Assembly: GCF_004027225.2 (NCBI RefSeq)
Contig: NC_046360.1
Span: 1,104,001 to 1,168,000, forward strand
DNA length: 64,000 nucleotides
Reading direction: 5' to 3'
Source: Strigops habroptila
Taxonomy: Eukaryota > Chordata > Aves > Psittaciformes > Psittacidae
In this document: positions 24,923 through 35,129 of the stretch, one piece after another
How the letters are laid out: each line of letters opens with the position of its first letter
How positions within the stretch are numbered: position 1 is the stretch's first letter
Notes under the pieces: model-generated
Told to the model about the DNA's origin: nothing
Seen by the model: the letters and a program-made list of their open reading frames with translations, nothing else
The model's database searches: none
Translations under genes and position numbers: made by a program

Positions 24923-26913
24923 CTGCCAAGGCAAGCAATGGGGTCAGGCTCCATCGCCCAGCCCGGCCGATGCTGCTCAGCCATGGGATGCTCCAGCATC
25001 GCCCCGGTCCCGCCGCCCCCGGTACTCACGTGCCGCTCTGCACCCGCACGGATGAGACCTTCTCCTGGTATCCGTGCGCGTGGAAGCTGGGCACGTCGTC
25101 GTCTATGATCTCGATCTTCTTGCCGGTGAAGCTGGGGTTCTCGTACAGCACGATCTTGTGCTCCTGGCTGTCCTGCAGCGGGGAGAGCAGGAACGGGGCT
25201 CAGCGGCTGCGGGTACCCGGGGGCAGGCAGGGATGGGGGGATAAGCCCAGGGCTATGGGGAAACCGAGGCGAGGGGCTGGCACCACGGCTCCCACCCGAT
25301 GCCGGTACCTGCTTGGGCACCACCAGACTTACCACAGCCACTGCCCCCGTCCCTGCGCTCCCTCCGTCCCCCCACCCGGGGGTGCACAGGAGGGGTTCCC
25401 CCTGCCCGCGGGGCTGGGGGCGCGGGGAAGGCTGGGGAGCACGCGTGGCTGCAGACCTTGGTCTGGCGGGTGGGTAGTGGCTGTCTGGGTGCTCTCACCA
25501 CTTTGATGGGGCGCAGGGAGGTGATGCTGTCGCTTCTCCGGCTGTTGGTCCAGGAGTCCCAGCGGGGGTACTCCCCCTTCTCAAACACAAACTGCTCCCC
25601 CTTGCAGCCTGCCTGCTCGTAGCCCACCCAGCTGCAACAGAGCAGGGGGCAGGCTTCAGATGGGGCAGAGGTGTGGGGACCAGCACCCCGGCACTGACCC
25701 TGGCAAACACCCTCAGCTGAGCCCCAACCGTGCCCCCGGCAGAGCACAGACCCCTCTGCTCCCTGTTGGACGTGGAAACAGCACCGTGGGGCCTGGCAGC
25801 AGCGCCAGGGTAGATGCTTTGATGTGGTGGCCACCCATCCTTGGCTCCTGGGGACATGTAGCAGGATGGGATCACTCACATGTCCCAGATGGAGCTTTGC
25901 TCCTGCAAGGATGCTCTGCACTGCCCCGTAGGTCCTGGGTGCAGCACATTGCCAGGCACAGGGTGCAGGGAGCCCACCCTGGTGCTTCCATAGGTGCTTC
26001 CCAGGGGCTCCCCGTTGCCCAGAGCCCCAACATGGGGGGCACAGACCCTCGGAGAGCACACCCAGGGGTCAGCAGGTGGATGGGGTGAGGAGCTGCCACC
26101 AGCAACACCACCAGAGGGTCCCATTCCCGCCTGTGCCCAAAGGGGAGGAAACCAAACAGCAGAAACACCATGATCCGTGCCCATGCCCACATCCACCCAC
26201 CCAGCAGGGCTGGGGGAGGCCAGCCCACCGTGGGGACACTGGCACCCCCTGCTCACCCACTGGCACCCACTGTGGGCACAGCAGCACTGACCACATGAAA
26301 TCCAGGTGCTGCCAGCACAGACACCCCTCCACATCCCAGCCCCTGCCTCCCTCCCGCACATCACTGTGGTGCCCCAGTCCCCCCAGCACGTACGGTCCGG
26401 AGTGCACGAGGATGGAGCCCACTTTGTCCACACCAGCTTCCTTCAGGTTGGGACAGGCGCCGCTGAGCTCATGGCAGCGGCCCTGGAAGTTCTCCTGCTC
26501 GAAGATGGCGATCTGGAGGGGAACGGGGACCTCAGAGCGGGGCACACGCTGCGCCCAGACACCAGCTCAGTGCAGCACCATGTCTGCTGCCCCCAAACCT
26601 GCACAGGGATCAGGAGATGATCCGTTCCCACCCGCTCCGGCTGCACTGAGACATGCGATGTGCCAGAAACACCCCCATGTGTCTCCTGCCCCACTCCACA
26701 TCCCCTCATCCCTCCACAAGCTCAGCAGCACAGCGGGATGCTGGATGCGGGTGAGGGGCTGCATCATGGAGCTCAGCTGCTCCTCAGGGGTGTTTTGGGG
26801 ATGTTTTGGGCTCTCAGTGAGGCTGAGGATGCCTCAGAGCAGAGAACTCACACACTGACCTTGGAGCTGCCTTGCTGCTGCTTGGAGGCTGGCATTTGGT
26901 GCTCGGAAGCCAT
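24754..26913 (-). CDS. CRYBB2: CRYBB2, beta-crystallin B2 (complete, five coding exons)
   Basis: Joined exons 26,913-26,860, 26,512-26,394, 25,631-25,499, 25,172-25,030 and 24,922-24,754 give 205 residues, the usual CRYBB2 length. All junctions are GT-AG and the phases match. The product is a structural lens protein of the beta/gamma-crystallin family with two domains of two Greek-key motifs. Motif 1 starts FEQENFQG (about residues 22-29), motif 2 [20 protein letters not shown] (59-78), motif 3 [12 protein letters not shown] and motif 4 [20 protein letters not shown]. The N-terminal arm [14 protein letters not shown] and the C-terminal [13 protein letters not shown] end identify B2 rather than B1 or B3. 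An additional ATG immediately precedes the start (26,916), but the second ATG gives the family's MAS start. No lesion is visible. Confidence 0.97.
25030..25172 (-). CDS. CRYBB2: CRYBB2 coding exon 5 (Greek key 3)
   Basis: A 143-nt exon, the characteristic size in beta-crystallins. It begins with the linker DSQEHK, contains the conserved [13 protein letters not shown] and ends at AGCGGCAC|GTGAGT. Residues 103-149. Confidence 0.97.
25499..25631 (-). CDS. CRYBB2: CRYBB2 coding exon 4 (Greek key 2)
   Basis: A 133-nt exon with acceptor TTGCAG|CTGGGTGGG and donor AAAGTG|GTGAGA. It encodes [17 protein letters not shown] and the SLRPIKV connecting peptide. Residues 58-102. Confidence 0.97.
26394..26512 (-). 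CDS. CRYBB2: CRYBB2 coding exon 3 (Greek key 1)
   Basis: A 119-nt exon with acceptor CTCCAG|ATCGCC and donor TCCGGACC|GTACGT. It encodes [11 protein letters not shown] and the [14 protein letters not shown] stretch. Residues 19-57 plus two bases. Confidence 0.97.
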
Positions 26914-26936
26914 CATAAACTGGGTTGTCCAGTGCC
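26860..26936 (-). CDS. CRYBB2: CRYBB2 exon 2 with start codon
   Basis: The acceptor CCCTCAG|GGCACTGG is followed by 23 nt of 5' UTR, the ATG at 26,913 and 18 codons ending ...QGSSK at AAG|GTCAGTG. Coding starts at 26,913. It encodes the flexible N-terminal arm that precedes the first Greek key. Confidence 0.93.
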
Positions 26937-27599
26937 CTGAGGGGAAACACAGCAGGTTGAAAGCTGCCACTGAGGATGCACCGGGACTGCGCTCACAGGC
27001 AGGTCCATATCCACAGCTCACCCAGCAGTTTGCCAGTCCCACTCAGGGCTGTTTGTCACCACAAACCGTCCCCAGGCTCATGGAGGAGCCCAGAGAATGG
27101 TCCTGGGGCAGCATCACCCGTGATGGGACCTGCAGCAAGGAATCCGTGAGTCCCGGGCATTCCCGAGCTGTTCCCAACCCCATGGGCAAGGCTTTTGCCA
27201 CTGTCCCTGCTTGGGAGAGCTGAGGAGTCCCTGTCCCATGTAGGGACCTGAACGGGGTGATGGGGACAAGCACCGGGGCTCCCACTGTATATGTGCAGGG
27301 TGACCAGCGCCAAGCACCCAGCACAGCCACTGCCATGAAGGACCCTCGTCCTCAAGCCCAGCGGGACCCCCAGTGTCTGAGCAGGCTCCAAACAGCCCAT
27401 TCCCAATAAACCAAAACCCAAGCCATGGCCGGCAGCGATATTCCTGCCTTGGCCACCCGGGTTGGGCTGCAAGGACAGGATCATCCCCATGGATCCCCCC
27501 TGTGCCCGCAGCCGCTGCCACTTCCAAGGCTCTTCAGGAGCTCCAGGGTCGAGAGGAGGCAACGACACAAAACAGGACAGTAAATAGCAAAATCCTTAC

Positions 27600-27658
27600 C
27601 AGTGATACCAGTACCCGATGAGCCAGTGAAGGGCTGGGGCTGGGAGGTGGAATTTATA
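27600..27658 (-). promoter_or_regulatory. CRYBB2: CRYBB2 TATA box and noncoding exon 1
   Basis: TATAAAT lies at 27,658-27,652 on the minus strand. A start about 30 bp downstream would give a noncoding exon of about 28 nt that ends at the strong donor TATCACTG|GTAAGG (last exon base 27,600). A TATA promoter with a tiny untranslated first exon is the usual beta-crystallin arrangement. The 27.66-27.78 kb flank probably holds the proximal lens elements; I see no perfect Maf element there. Confidence 0.8.
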
Positions 27659-27661
27659 CCG

Positions 27662-29900
27662 AGGCGCAGCAGGACGGTGCCAAAACCATTGATAGAGCAG
27701 TTAAAGCGTGATTCGAAGCGAGAATGCTGGATTAAACGCCAGTGAAAGCCCGGGTCAGCTGATGGGCCGCTGCCTTTGTCTGCCCAAGCCCCGAGCCGGG
27801 AGTTATTCCATTACCTTTCACATTTGCTTTGTTGGGTCTGTGGGGAAGGAGCTTTGGAGTTTGCATGCATCAGCCCAACGCGTGCCAAGAGCTGAGCAGC
27901 CCCTGTGAACAAAGGCCTGCTCCAGGGCGTTTGGAGCCAGGGATCTGATCCCTCCACAGCCCCGCGAGCCGCCGGCACGGATCTGCTGAGCTCGGCTCTT
28001 CCCGAGCGCAGTAAATGCCATCAAACAAGAGGGGAACGCCTGGGTGCACCTGCAGCGCCCGCGGCCACCACACAGGGACCCTGCGAGGGTCCTGGGCCCT
28101 GACCCGGGGCTGCGGGGATGGGCAGGGGGTGCTCATGGTGGCACGATGCAGCGGGGCAGCATCCTCAGCCTGGGCGCTGGTGCCAAGTGTTGGGCTCCTC
28201 CGTTATCCGCATGTATTTGAGGTCCCTGAGCAGCATCCCCAGCCCTGGGGCAGCAGGTACAGCAGCACAGAGGCTGCTCCATCACACCAGGACATCACCA
28301 AGGCCATCAGCTCAGATCCGGGCTGTGCCCAGCATGAGCAGCACTTCCTAAGGAGTGAGCTGAGGGTTGAGAGCAGCAGCAAAACCCCTTCGCTGGCATC
28401 TCGCTACCGGATGACCTGGGGAGATGTGTCGTGGCCATGGGTTGGTTTAGGCTGCAGCGAAGTGAGTTTCCCAGCAAGGGGGGACAACACCACAGCAGCA
28501 CCCACAGCCCCCTCCCACCCCTCAGAGGAGCAGGATCCCCCATGTCACCCCAGCAACGGCCACGCAGTGTTACCGTGGCCCAGAGCAGCTCCCTTCTGCA
28601 CACAACACCCATGGTCCCGCAGCAGATGTGCTGCAGCCCCCCAATGGCACCTCTGGGCACCAGTGACATGCAGAAGGATCAGTCCCCATGGTCTGCAGCT
28701 GCCCCAGATGAGACCTCGTGGGTCTGTGAGGCCTCGTGCAGCTCTGCAAGACATCGCGCTGTGCCACGGGCGGATTTCGGCACATTGAAGTTGTGAGGAA
28801 GCACCTACAACGCTCCCAAGTGTGCCACCATCCTCCTGATGCCCTGTGCCTCCACCTGCAGCACCCCAGAGGGATCCAGCCGCTGCCCTCCCCATCTTTC
28901 AGGGATAATTCATCGGGGTCCCCAGCTCAGGATCCCCATGGAGCTGCCCCGGGTCCCAGCACCGGGCATGTGCATCCCCACAGCACATCCCAGTCCCTCG
29001 GCACGGCTCCTGCCAGGCGGGTTTTAGCTCATCTCAGCCTCAGGCAGTGGTTACGCCACAGGCAGCCCCATGCACTGTCCTGGGAGCAGCTTCAGCTGCT
29101 CAGGGCCCTGCAGTGTCCTCTAAGCGCTGCAAACCCGGGCCCAAAGAGCAAAGCTCTGGAGCGGCTGCTCAGGGACCGGCACAAAGCCTCACCCCGGCCG
29201 CCAGCGCAGTGATCCCCAAGCGCGGCTCCCCCGGCTCTGCCCCTGAGCCAGCCCAGGCACTGCAGCGCTGCCCATCCCTGCCCCATCCCTGGGACACACG
29301 GCCCAGAAGGTCTCTGCCTCTGCCCCTGCAACCAGAACAGGCACCCATGTGCCACAGGGATCATCCCCAGGGAGCAGCAACCGCAGTGCTGGGGCGCAGC
29401 TTCCTCGGGGGCCCTGCAAGGGGATGGCGACACTCACCCGCAGGGCACGGCCCCCTTTGGGGTGCACAAGACCTGGCACTACCTGGGGACGGTTGTTCCC
29501 CATCAGCCCTGAGGCTGCCCGTGTCCCCCGGCCACCACCGTGCCCCTTGGGCTGCCCCCCATCAGAGCAGGCAGAGCTGAGGGACGTGGGGAAGGAGCCA
29601 TGAGCAGAGTGACCCCCGTGCAGGGGGGTGCTCTGAGAAAGAGCAGGAAAAACCTTTGGCAATAGCCCAAATAACATCCACTGGGGCTGGGCTGCCCCTG
29701 GCTCAGGGCTCAGGTCCCTTTGCAGCACCAGGGGTTAGCTTGGGAAGCTGAAGCCTTCATGTAACTGGAAACACTCACTTGTTCCACGCTTCTGCTCTGC
29801 ACAGAGCTGCTGGGGCGCTGCTGTGGCACCCCCCATCGCACCCCCCATGTCCACCGTCCCTCCCTGCATCCCCACAAGCACACCCCAGCCCAGGCGGGCC
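27662..29900. other. CRYBB3-CRYBB2 intergenic interval
   Basis: About 2.2 kb of GC-rich DNA between the CRYBB3 polyadenylation signal and the CRYBB2 promoter. No exon, CR1 copy or RNA gene was recognised. The overlapping open frames of 100-260 codons on both strands lack family motifs. Confidence 0.6.
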
Positions 29901-29922
29901 CCGGCAGCCTCCAGCTCAGCGC

Positions 29923-29928
29923 TTTATT
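29923..29928 (-). other. CRYBB3: CRYBB3 polyadenylation signal
   Basis: AATAAA on the minus strand, 80 bp beyond the CRYBB3 stop codon, gives a very short 3' UTR as in CRYBB2. Confidence 0.85.
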
Positions 29929-30007
29929 GAGGGTTTTGCACAACAACATCCACCACGGTCACAGCAGCACGCGGGGACCCCTCGCCCCCCCGGCAGCGCT
30001 GCAGCCC

Positions 30008-30173
30008 TCAGCTCTCCTCGAAGCTGCCGCGCTGGTGCCACTGCTGGTCCCGCACGCGGCGCACGGACTGGATGCGCGGCTGGTTGGCGTCCCAGTCGTT
30101 CCAGTGCCGGTACTCGCCCTTCTCGAAGACGTGCTGCCGGCCCCGGTACCCGGGGTACTCGTAGCCAACCCAC
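30008..30173 (-). CDS. CRYBB3: CRYBB3 coding exon 6 (Greek key 4)
   Basis: The acceptor CCTGCAG|GTGGGTTGG opens motif 4. The exon encodes residues 157-211 and ends with TGA after RGSFEES. Confidence 0.96.
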
Positions 30174-32558
30174 CTGCAGGGATGGAGGCAGCGCTCAGCG
30201 GTGCCCCAGCCCCACAGCACATCCCGCACAGAGCATCCCTGTGCCACCACAGGGACCACGGCAGTGCCGGTGCTCTGCCTGCTGCTGCCAGGGCCACAGC
30301 TCCATCACCATGCAGTGCTGCTGCAGCCCTGGTGGGGCACACTCTCATGCCAAGAGCAGCTGGAGAGCCCAGGGCTCCATTGCTCTTGCAGCAGAGCGAG
30401 GAGCCATCACACAGCCATAGGGATGCTGCCCTGGTCCCCATCACTCCCTGTGGGCCAGGGAAAGGGTAGCAGCAGGGAGGGGAAAAAGGATGTGATGGGC
30501 ATGAGTAGCACGATGGGGACAAGCCGCCGCATCCCTGCTGCACCAGCATCCCTGACACCACTGCAGGGGGACCAACCATGGTGCCACAGGACAGGACCTC
30601 ATTGGGGTGCTCCCGGTGCCCCCGTCCTTACGTTCCATTCAGGGCCCTGACACTGGCCACACGGTCCTGGAAGCCGTGGGCCCAGAGGCTGGGGACGTCA
30701 TCATCCACGATCTCCATCTTCCGCCCGGTGTATCCCGCATTCTCAAAGAGGTGGATCTTGTGGTCGGGGCTGTCCTGGCGGGAAGAGGGGGGTCAGGGGC
30801 TGCCCTGTGCCCCCCAGTGCCCTGAGACCTCGTGCTTGTCCCTGGGGGCACAAACACCCCGACAGAGCCACTACTCACGATCTGGAGGGGGCGGATGGAC
30901 ATGAGGCTGTCGCTGTTGTGGCTGTTGGACCAGGAGTCCCAGCGCGGGTAATCCCCCTTCTCCAGCACAAACTGCTCCCCGGCGAAGGCTTGGCGCTCGA
31001 AGCCCAGCCACCTGCGGGACCGGAGCTTGGGGATGGCACCGGGGATGGCACCGGCACCCAGCACGATGCAGCGCTGCAGGGGGGGGCTCTCCCTGCCCTC
31101 CCACCCTGGACTTACGGTCCAGACTCCACCTGGATGGAGCCCACCTTCTCCAGCTCCTTCTCAGCGATGTTGGGGAGCTCCTCCGTCAGCTCACACTTCT
31201 TCCCCTGGAAGTTCTCCAGCTCGTAGATGATGACCTGAGGCAGGAGAGATGCCGTCAGCTGTGGGGGGAACACCCTGCAACAGGGCAGGACCCCCCTGGG
31301 CAAGCACAAGCAGCAGCAGCAAAGAGCTCCAGCCACATCCCCTCTGTCCCAGCTACCCCGAGCCAACATCGCTGCTCTCCTGCAGCAGAGCTGGGCCCTG
31401 CACGTGCCTCTGCCCCGATGGACGGCTCCAGGGCTTCCCTCTGCAGCCCTGTACTGGCCAAAGGTGTTTGCTCAGTAAAACACAGGCTGATGTTTCATCC
31501 CTGACAGGCTGAGAACAACTCGGCTGGCTCAAACACATCGAAAACACAGAGGGTTTGTGCTGAGAGACCTCCAGGGCTGTGGGCTCCTACTCCGAGCCTG
31601 GTCATGGCTCATCCTTTACTCTCGCTGCTCCCTTCACATCCACTTGTCCCCTTGGCCGGGCACAAGCTCATTTCTGTGTTTTCCTCTAAACTCTGCTGGG
31701 TACAAAGGCCACAAAGTGTCCCCAGGACCTCCCGCTCTCAGTTGAGCTGCAGGATGGGTTCGAGCTGGTGCCGGGGACCAGAGCACAGCAGGGAGCAGGG
31801 CCCAGGGTGCCCAGTGCAATCTGGGGACCAGGAGGGTCAGCACAGCACCCTGGCACCCCCAGACCTGCCCTAACAGGGTCCCAGTTAAACCTCTGAGCAG
31901 TACAAGGGCAGAGCCTCCTGCAGACCCCGCATGATGGGGGTACCAAGGGATGGAGGTGACACCGTGGTCCTCAGGAACTTCTTTCCACCCCAAAGCAATA
32001 AGCATCCCGATAAGCATCAGCTCTTTATCCCATTTGCAGGATCTGCTCCCAGCCAGGATCAGCCTTGCCGAGCTGCCGACAGGGCTGCAGCCAGTGCAAC
32101 ACCCAGAGCTCATTCACCTTTCACACCCCGTGAGCACAAGAATCAGAACCTAGAGAAACACCCGGGGGGGTTTCACCACTTGAACCCGCAGCCGGTCCCG
32201 CTGTGCCGGTGCTTGATCTCCTGGATTAAACACGGCTCAATGCACAGCAGCCGGGCAGGCAAAGGGCAAGCAGCGTCTCCTCCTGCCAGGCAGCAGCACA
32301 TCCCTCGCACGAAGCCTCCCTCCAGCCACAGGAGCAGATTCACCCCAGCACTGACACTGATGTGCTGCTGCATCAGCGGAGCCGGGGACCACTTGGTTCC
32401 CCGGTGCCAGCACACACCCTGCAATGCGCAGGGACCCACAGCATCACCCAGAGTCCGTGCACAGCCAGCTGCCCGCAGGGTACCTTGTAAGTGCCACCTC
32501 GCTCACCAGCACCCTCCCCGGTCGCCATCTGCTCGGGGGGACTTTGCTGCTCGGTCAT
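30008..32558 (-). CDS. CRYBB3: CRYBB3, beta-crystallin B3 (complete, five coding exons)
   Basis: Exons 32,558-32,484, 31,234-31,116, 31,011-30,879, 30,774-30,632 and 30,173-30,008 join in phase to 211 residues, the same length as human CRYBB3. It is a soluble structural lens protein with two domains and four Greek keys: [15 protein letters not shown] (motif 1), [20 protein letters not shown] (motif 2), [15 protein letters not shown] (motif 3) and [20 protein letters not shown] (motif 4). The arm starting [16 protein letters not shown] and the end [13 protein letters not shown] distinguish it from CRYBB2. It lies about 2.3 kb upstream of CRYBB2 in the same orientation, with identical internal exon sizes, which shows that the pair arose by tandem duplication. 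All splice sites are GT-AG and no damage is visible. Confidence 0.97.
30632..30774 (-). CDS. CRYBB3: CRYBB3 coding exon 5 (Greek key 3)
   Basis: 143 nt, with acceptor CGCCAG|GACAGC and donor AATGGAAC|GTAAGG. Contains [14 protein letters not shown] and [13 protein letters not shown]. Confidence 0.97.
30879..31011 (-). CDS. CRYBB3: CRYBB3 coding exon 4 (Greek key 2)
   Basis: 133 nt, with acceptor CCGCAG|GTGGCTGGG and donor CAGATC|GTGAGT. Contains [17 protein letters not shown] and the connecting peptide SIRPLQI. Confidence 0.97.
31116..31234 (-). CDS. CRYBB3: CRYBB3 coding exon 3 (Greek key 1)
   Basis: 119 nt, with acceptor CCTCAG|GTCATC and donor TCTGGACC|GTAAGT. Contains [14 protein letters not shown] and [12 protein letters not shown]. 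Confidence 0.97.
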
Positions 32559-32563
32559 TGTGC
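32484..32563 (-). CDS. CRYBB3: CRYBB3 exon 2 with start codon
   Basis: The acceptor TTTTCCAG|GCACA is followed by the ATG at 32,558 and 25 codons ending in GGTYK at ACAAG|GTACCC. It encodes the N-terminal arm, which is longer than that of CRYBB2 as in the family. Only five bases of 5' UTR precede the ATG in this exon, so an upstream noncoding exon is required. Confidence 0.93.
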
Positions 32564-33296
32564 CTGGAAAACCCAAATTGGAGGAGGTTAAGGTGAGGTA
32601 TCAGCCTTTAAATGATGTACTAAAACACAGCAAACGAAGCTGGCTGGGGACAGGCAGCAAAGTTAATTCAGTGCGCCCAATTGCTGGAAAGCCCCAGGGG
32701 TGCCCAGGCTGGAAGGAAGCACTCTGTTATCCATCCTCTATCCCTCTGGCACACGGGCCCTGCATCCTCACCCAGGCATCACCATGGGGCCAGAGAGCCC
32801 ATGACCAAACTGAGCCATCTTCCAAGTGGCACTGGATCCCTCTGTCCCTGGCCAGCTCACCCAGCTGCTCACTGAACTCATGTCTAAAGTCCCATCCTTT
32901 ATTTCCAGCAGGATTTTCAGCTTCCAGTTGCTGCCATCTCTCCCCACTAACATAAACCTGACATTCCCAGTGTCCAGAGGGGCATCAGACCCCTGGCTGG
33001 TAGGATGGCAGCAAGAGCCCACTGCTGCTCTCCAGGAACAGCTCCCAAAGTTCCTCATCAAACAGGAAACCCATCGGGATGCGCCTGCCCTGTCTCTCGC
33101 CATGAGGCTGGCAAGAGGTTAATAGGAGAAGAATAAAAGAAACCGCATTGACCAGCGTCCTCAATCCAAGGCAAGCGTTAGCAGGTGCTGGGACCTCGAC
33201 TCAGACACGCTGATGCTCCCCCAAAGCCCGCTCCAGGCAGTGCTGCGGGGACCTCTCCGGTGCGGTTCCGCTCTGCGGCCGGCGCAGGAGCCCACC

Positions 33297-33351
33297 TATT
33301 TATGGGCTGCTTCTGACCAGAGCAGCACATTGCCCGGGCGCTGATACAGCA
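33297..33351 (-). promoter_or_regulatory. CRYBB3: Candidate CRYBB3 core promoter with Maf-like element
   Basis: CATAAATAGG on the minus strand (ATAAATA at 33,303-33,297) is a plausible TATA box, implying a start near 33,272. About 36 bp upstream, TGCTGTATCAGCG at 33,351-33,339 matches the Maf recognition element (TGCTGACTCAGCA) at 10 of 13 positions with both half-site cores intact. Large Maf proteins activate avian beta-crystallin promoters. I could not identify a convincing donor for noncoding exon 1; downstream GGGTGAG words near 32,860 and 32,770 are candidates. Confidence 0.5.
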
Positions 33352-35100
33352 GCTGCGTCCATGGAATTCCATCCATGAGATCCCATCTCAATAGCGCAGG
33401 CTCGCAGCGCGCCATGGCAACGGCATTCAGGTGCCGCCGGCGCTCCCCGCGGAACGGCCGCGCGCTTTGCAGGAGATTAACGCGGAAACTCACATCAGCA
33501 CGTTCACGCCGCCTCTTGCCAGGGAAAACTCTCACATCAGCAGTAAACGGGAGGGTTGGGCCTGGAAACCAAACACAGCACAGAGCATAAACATGCAGAA
33601 TGGTTATGGTTTGGGCTGGGATGGATGGAGAGACCCGGGGGGCTCCCGGGAGCTCTGCTGGTACCAGGCCAGGAGGGCAGGAATGGCCCTTGGGATTTGG
33701 GTTCTGCTTAGTGTTACCCCTCAAGGGGAAGGTGACCTCCATCAAGCTCCTTTTCCTCCTGTACACCCCAGTCCATCTCCCTGCCCCATGTGGTTCCCAG
33801 GAGCATCCCATACACACATACCGGGGTGTGCAACAGGCTGTTGGGAGCCAAGGGCATTGCTTGTGGGTTCATCCACCTTCAAGAGGTGGAGCACAATCTA
33901 ACAGGGTGAAATGCAGCCCTTCCGCACCAAGCCGAGAGCCTTCCACTTTGCTGGTAGTGGGCCCGATTCCCTCTTCAGTGAGTACAAAGCTCCATTCAAC
34001 TCCATCCAACTCCACACCTCTCCATTCGTTGCACCTCTTGCAGGGTTTCCCACCTGTGTCTCATCTTGAGACGAAGAACCGCACATGAAACAGCTCCCAA
34101 AACTACCCAAAACCAGGTCCACTCGGCCAAGTTGGACAAACTTGGAGTTTGCCCAAGTGGGAGATGGTCAGAAAACCACCCTGTCCATGACAGCACCCAG
34201 ATAGAGCCCTGCCACACTGTGCTGTATCACACCGCACATCAGAGCTGTTCATGGCGAGGTTCCTCATCCCCATCCCATCACCGATGCACGGCCATGGGGC
34301 AGCTTCCCCAGGGAGCTTGGCCCCAGCACGGAGCAGGGGGAGCCACAGGGATGATGCACCAAGCCCCGTGTGACACAGACCATCCACAGCCACCGCGACC
34401 CATCTTCAACACTTCCCATTGCTGTGGATGCTGGTGAAGGACGAGTCCAACCACCACGAGGAGCTCTGCCCGTCCCGTTGGAGCCCATCCATGGGTGCTG
34501 CACAGCTCCACTGCATGGAATTGAGCTGGGGTGGGATGAGGGTCTCGGCAACATGAAGTTAACGTGGCAGAACAGCTCCACATGAGCTTGTTTGTGGCCA
34601 TGATACCTACAAAGAGCCCGGCAGGGTCAGCAGTCTGAAACACCCCATTCCTATTGCAGTTCCTTTGCACAATTTCATTTTCCCTTTGCAATGAAACTGC
34701 TTGGCTCTAAAATACCAAATCCCTTCTGTACAGGAGGGGCGCTCAGAGGCGAGCCTGGGCTGCATTAATTTGCCTCCTTCACCAAACACAACAGCATCTG
34801 GTTTTGACAGATTAGAAACACAGAACTCTTCCCACCAGCCCTTCCTGGCCAGCGTTCCCACCACACCGAGCCCTGCAGCGCCCATGAATCTTCCTTCCCA
34901 CACTCGCAGCTTGCACGTTGATAAGGCAATTACAGAAACATGACAGAAGGGGCACTAGATCTCACTGATCTGCCTTCCTAACGGAACTCAATTTCCTTCT
35001 GCTGTCAGCCTCTTAAATCCCTTTGAGAAATGCTTATAGTGTTGGGAAATAGATTGTTTTTCCCTAATATCTGGTAAAGCTGGACTGGAATGGTAATGGT
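33352..35100. other. Intergenic DNA between KIAA1671 and CRYBB3
   Basis: No gene, CR1 copy or RNA was recognised. Composition shifts from GC-rich to AT-rich towards 35 kb, where the probable KIAA1671 3' end begins. Confidence 0.55.
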
Positions 35101-35129
35101 ACAGTACAATACACAGCAGCCAGAATATC

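Noticed and set aside
26911-32558. Possibility that the two crystallins are CRYBB1 and CRYBA4
   Set aside because: The N- and C-terminal arms match B2 and B3. B1 has a long Pro-Ala-rich arm, and A4 lacks the C-terminal extension seen here.
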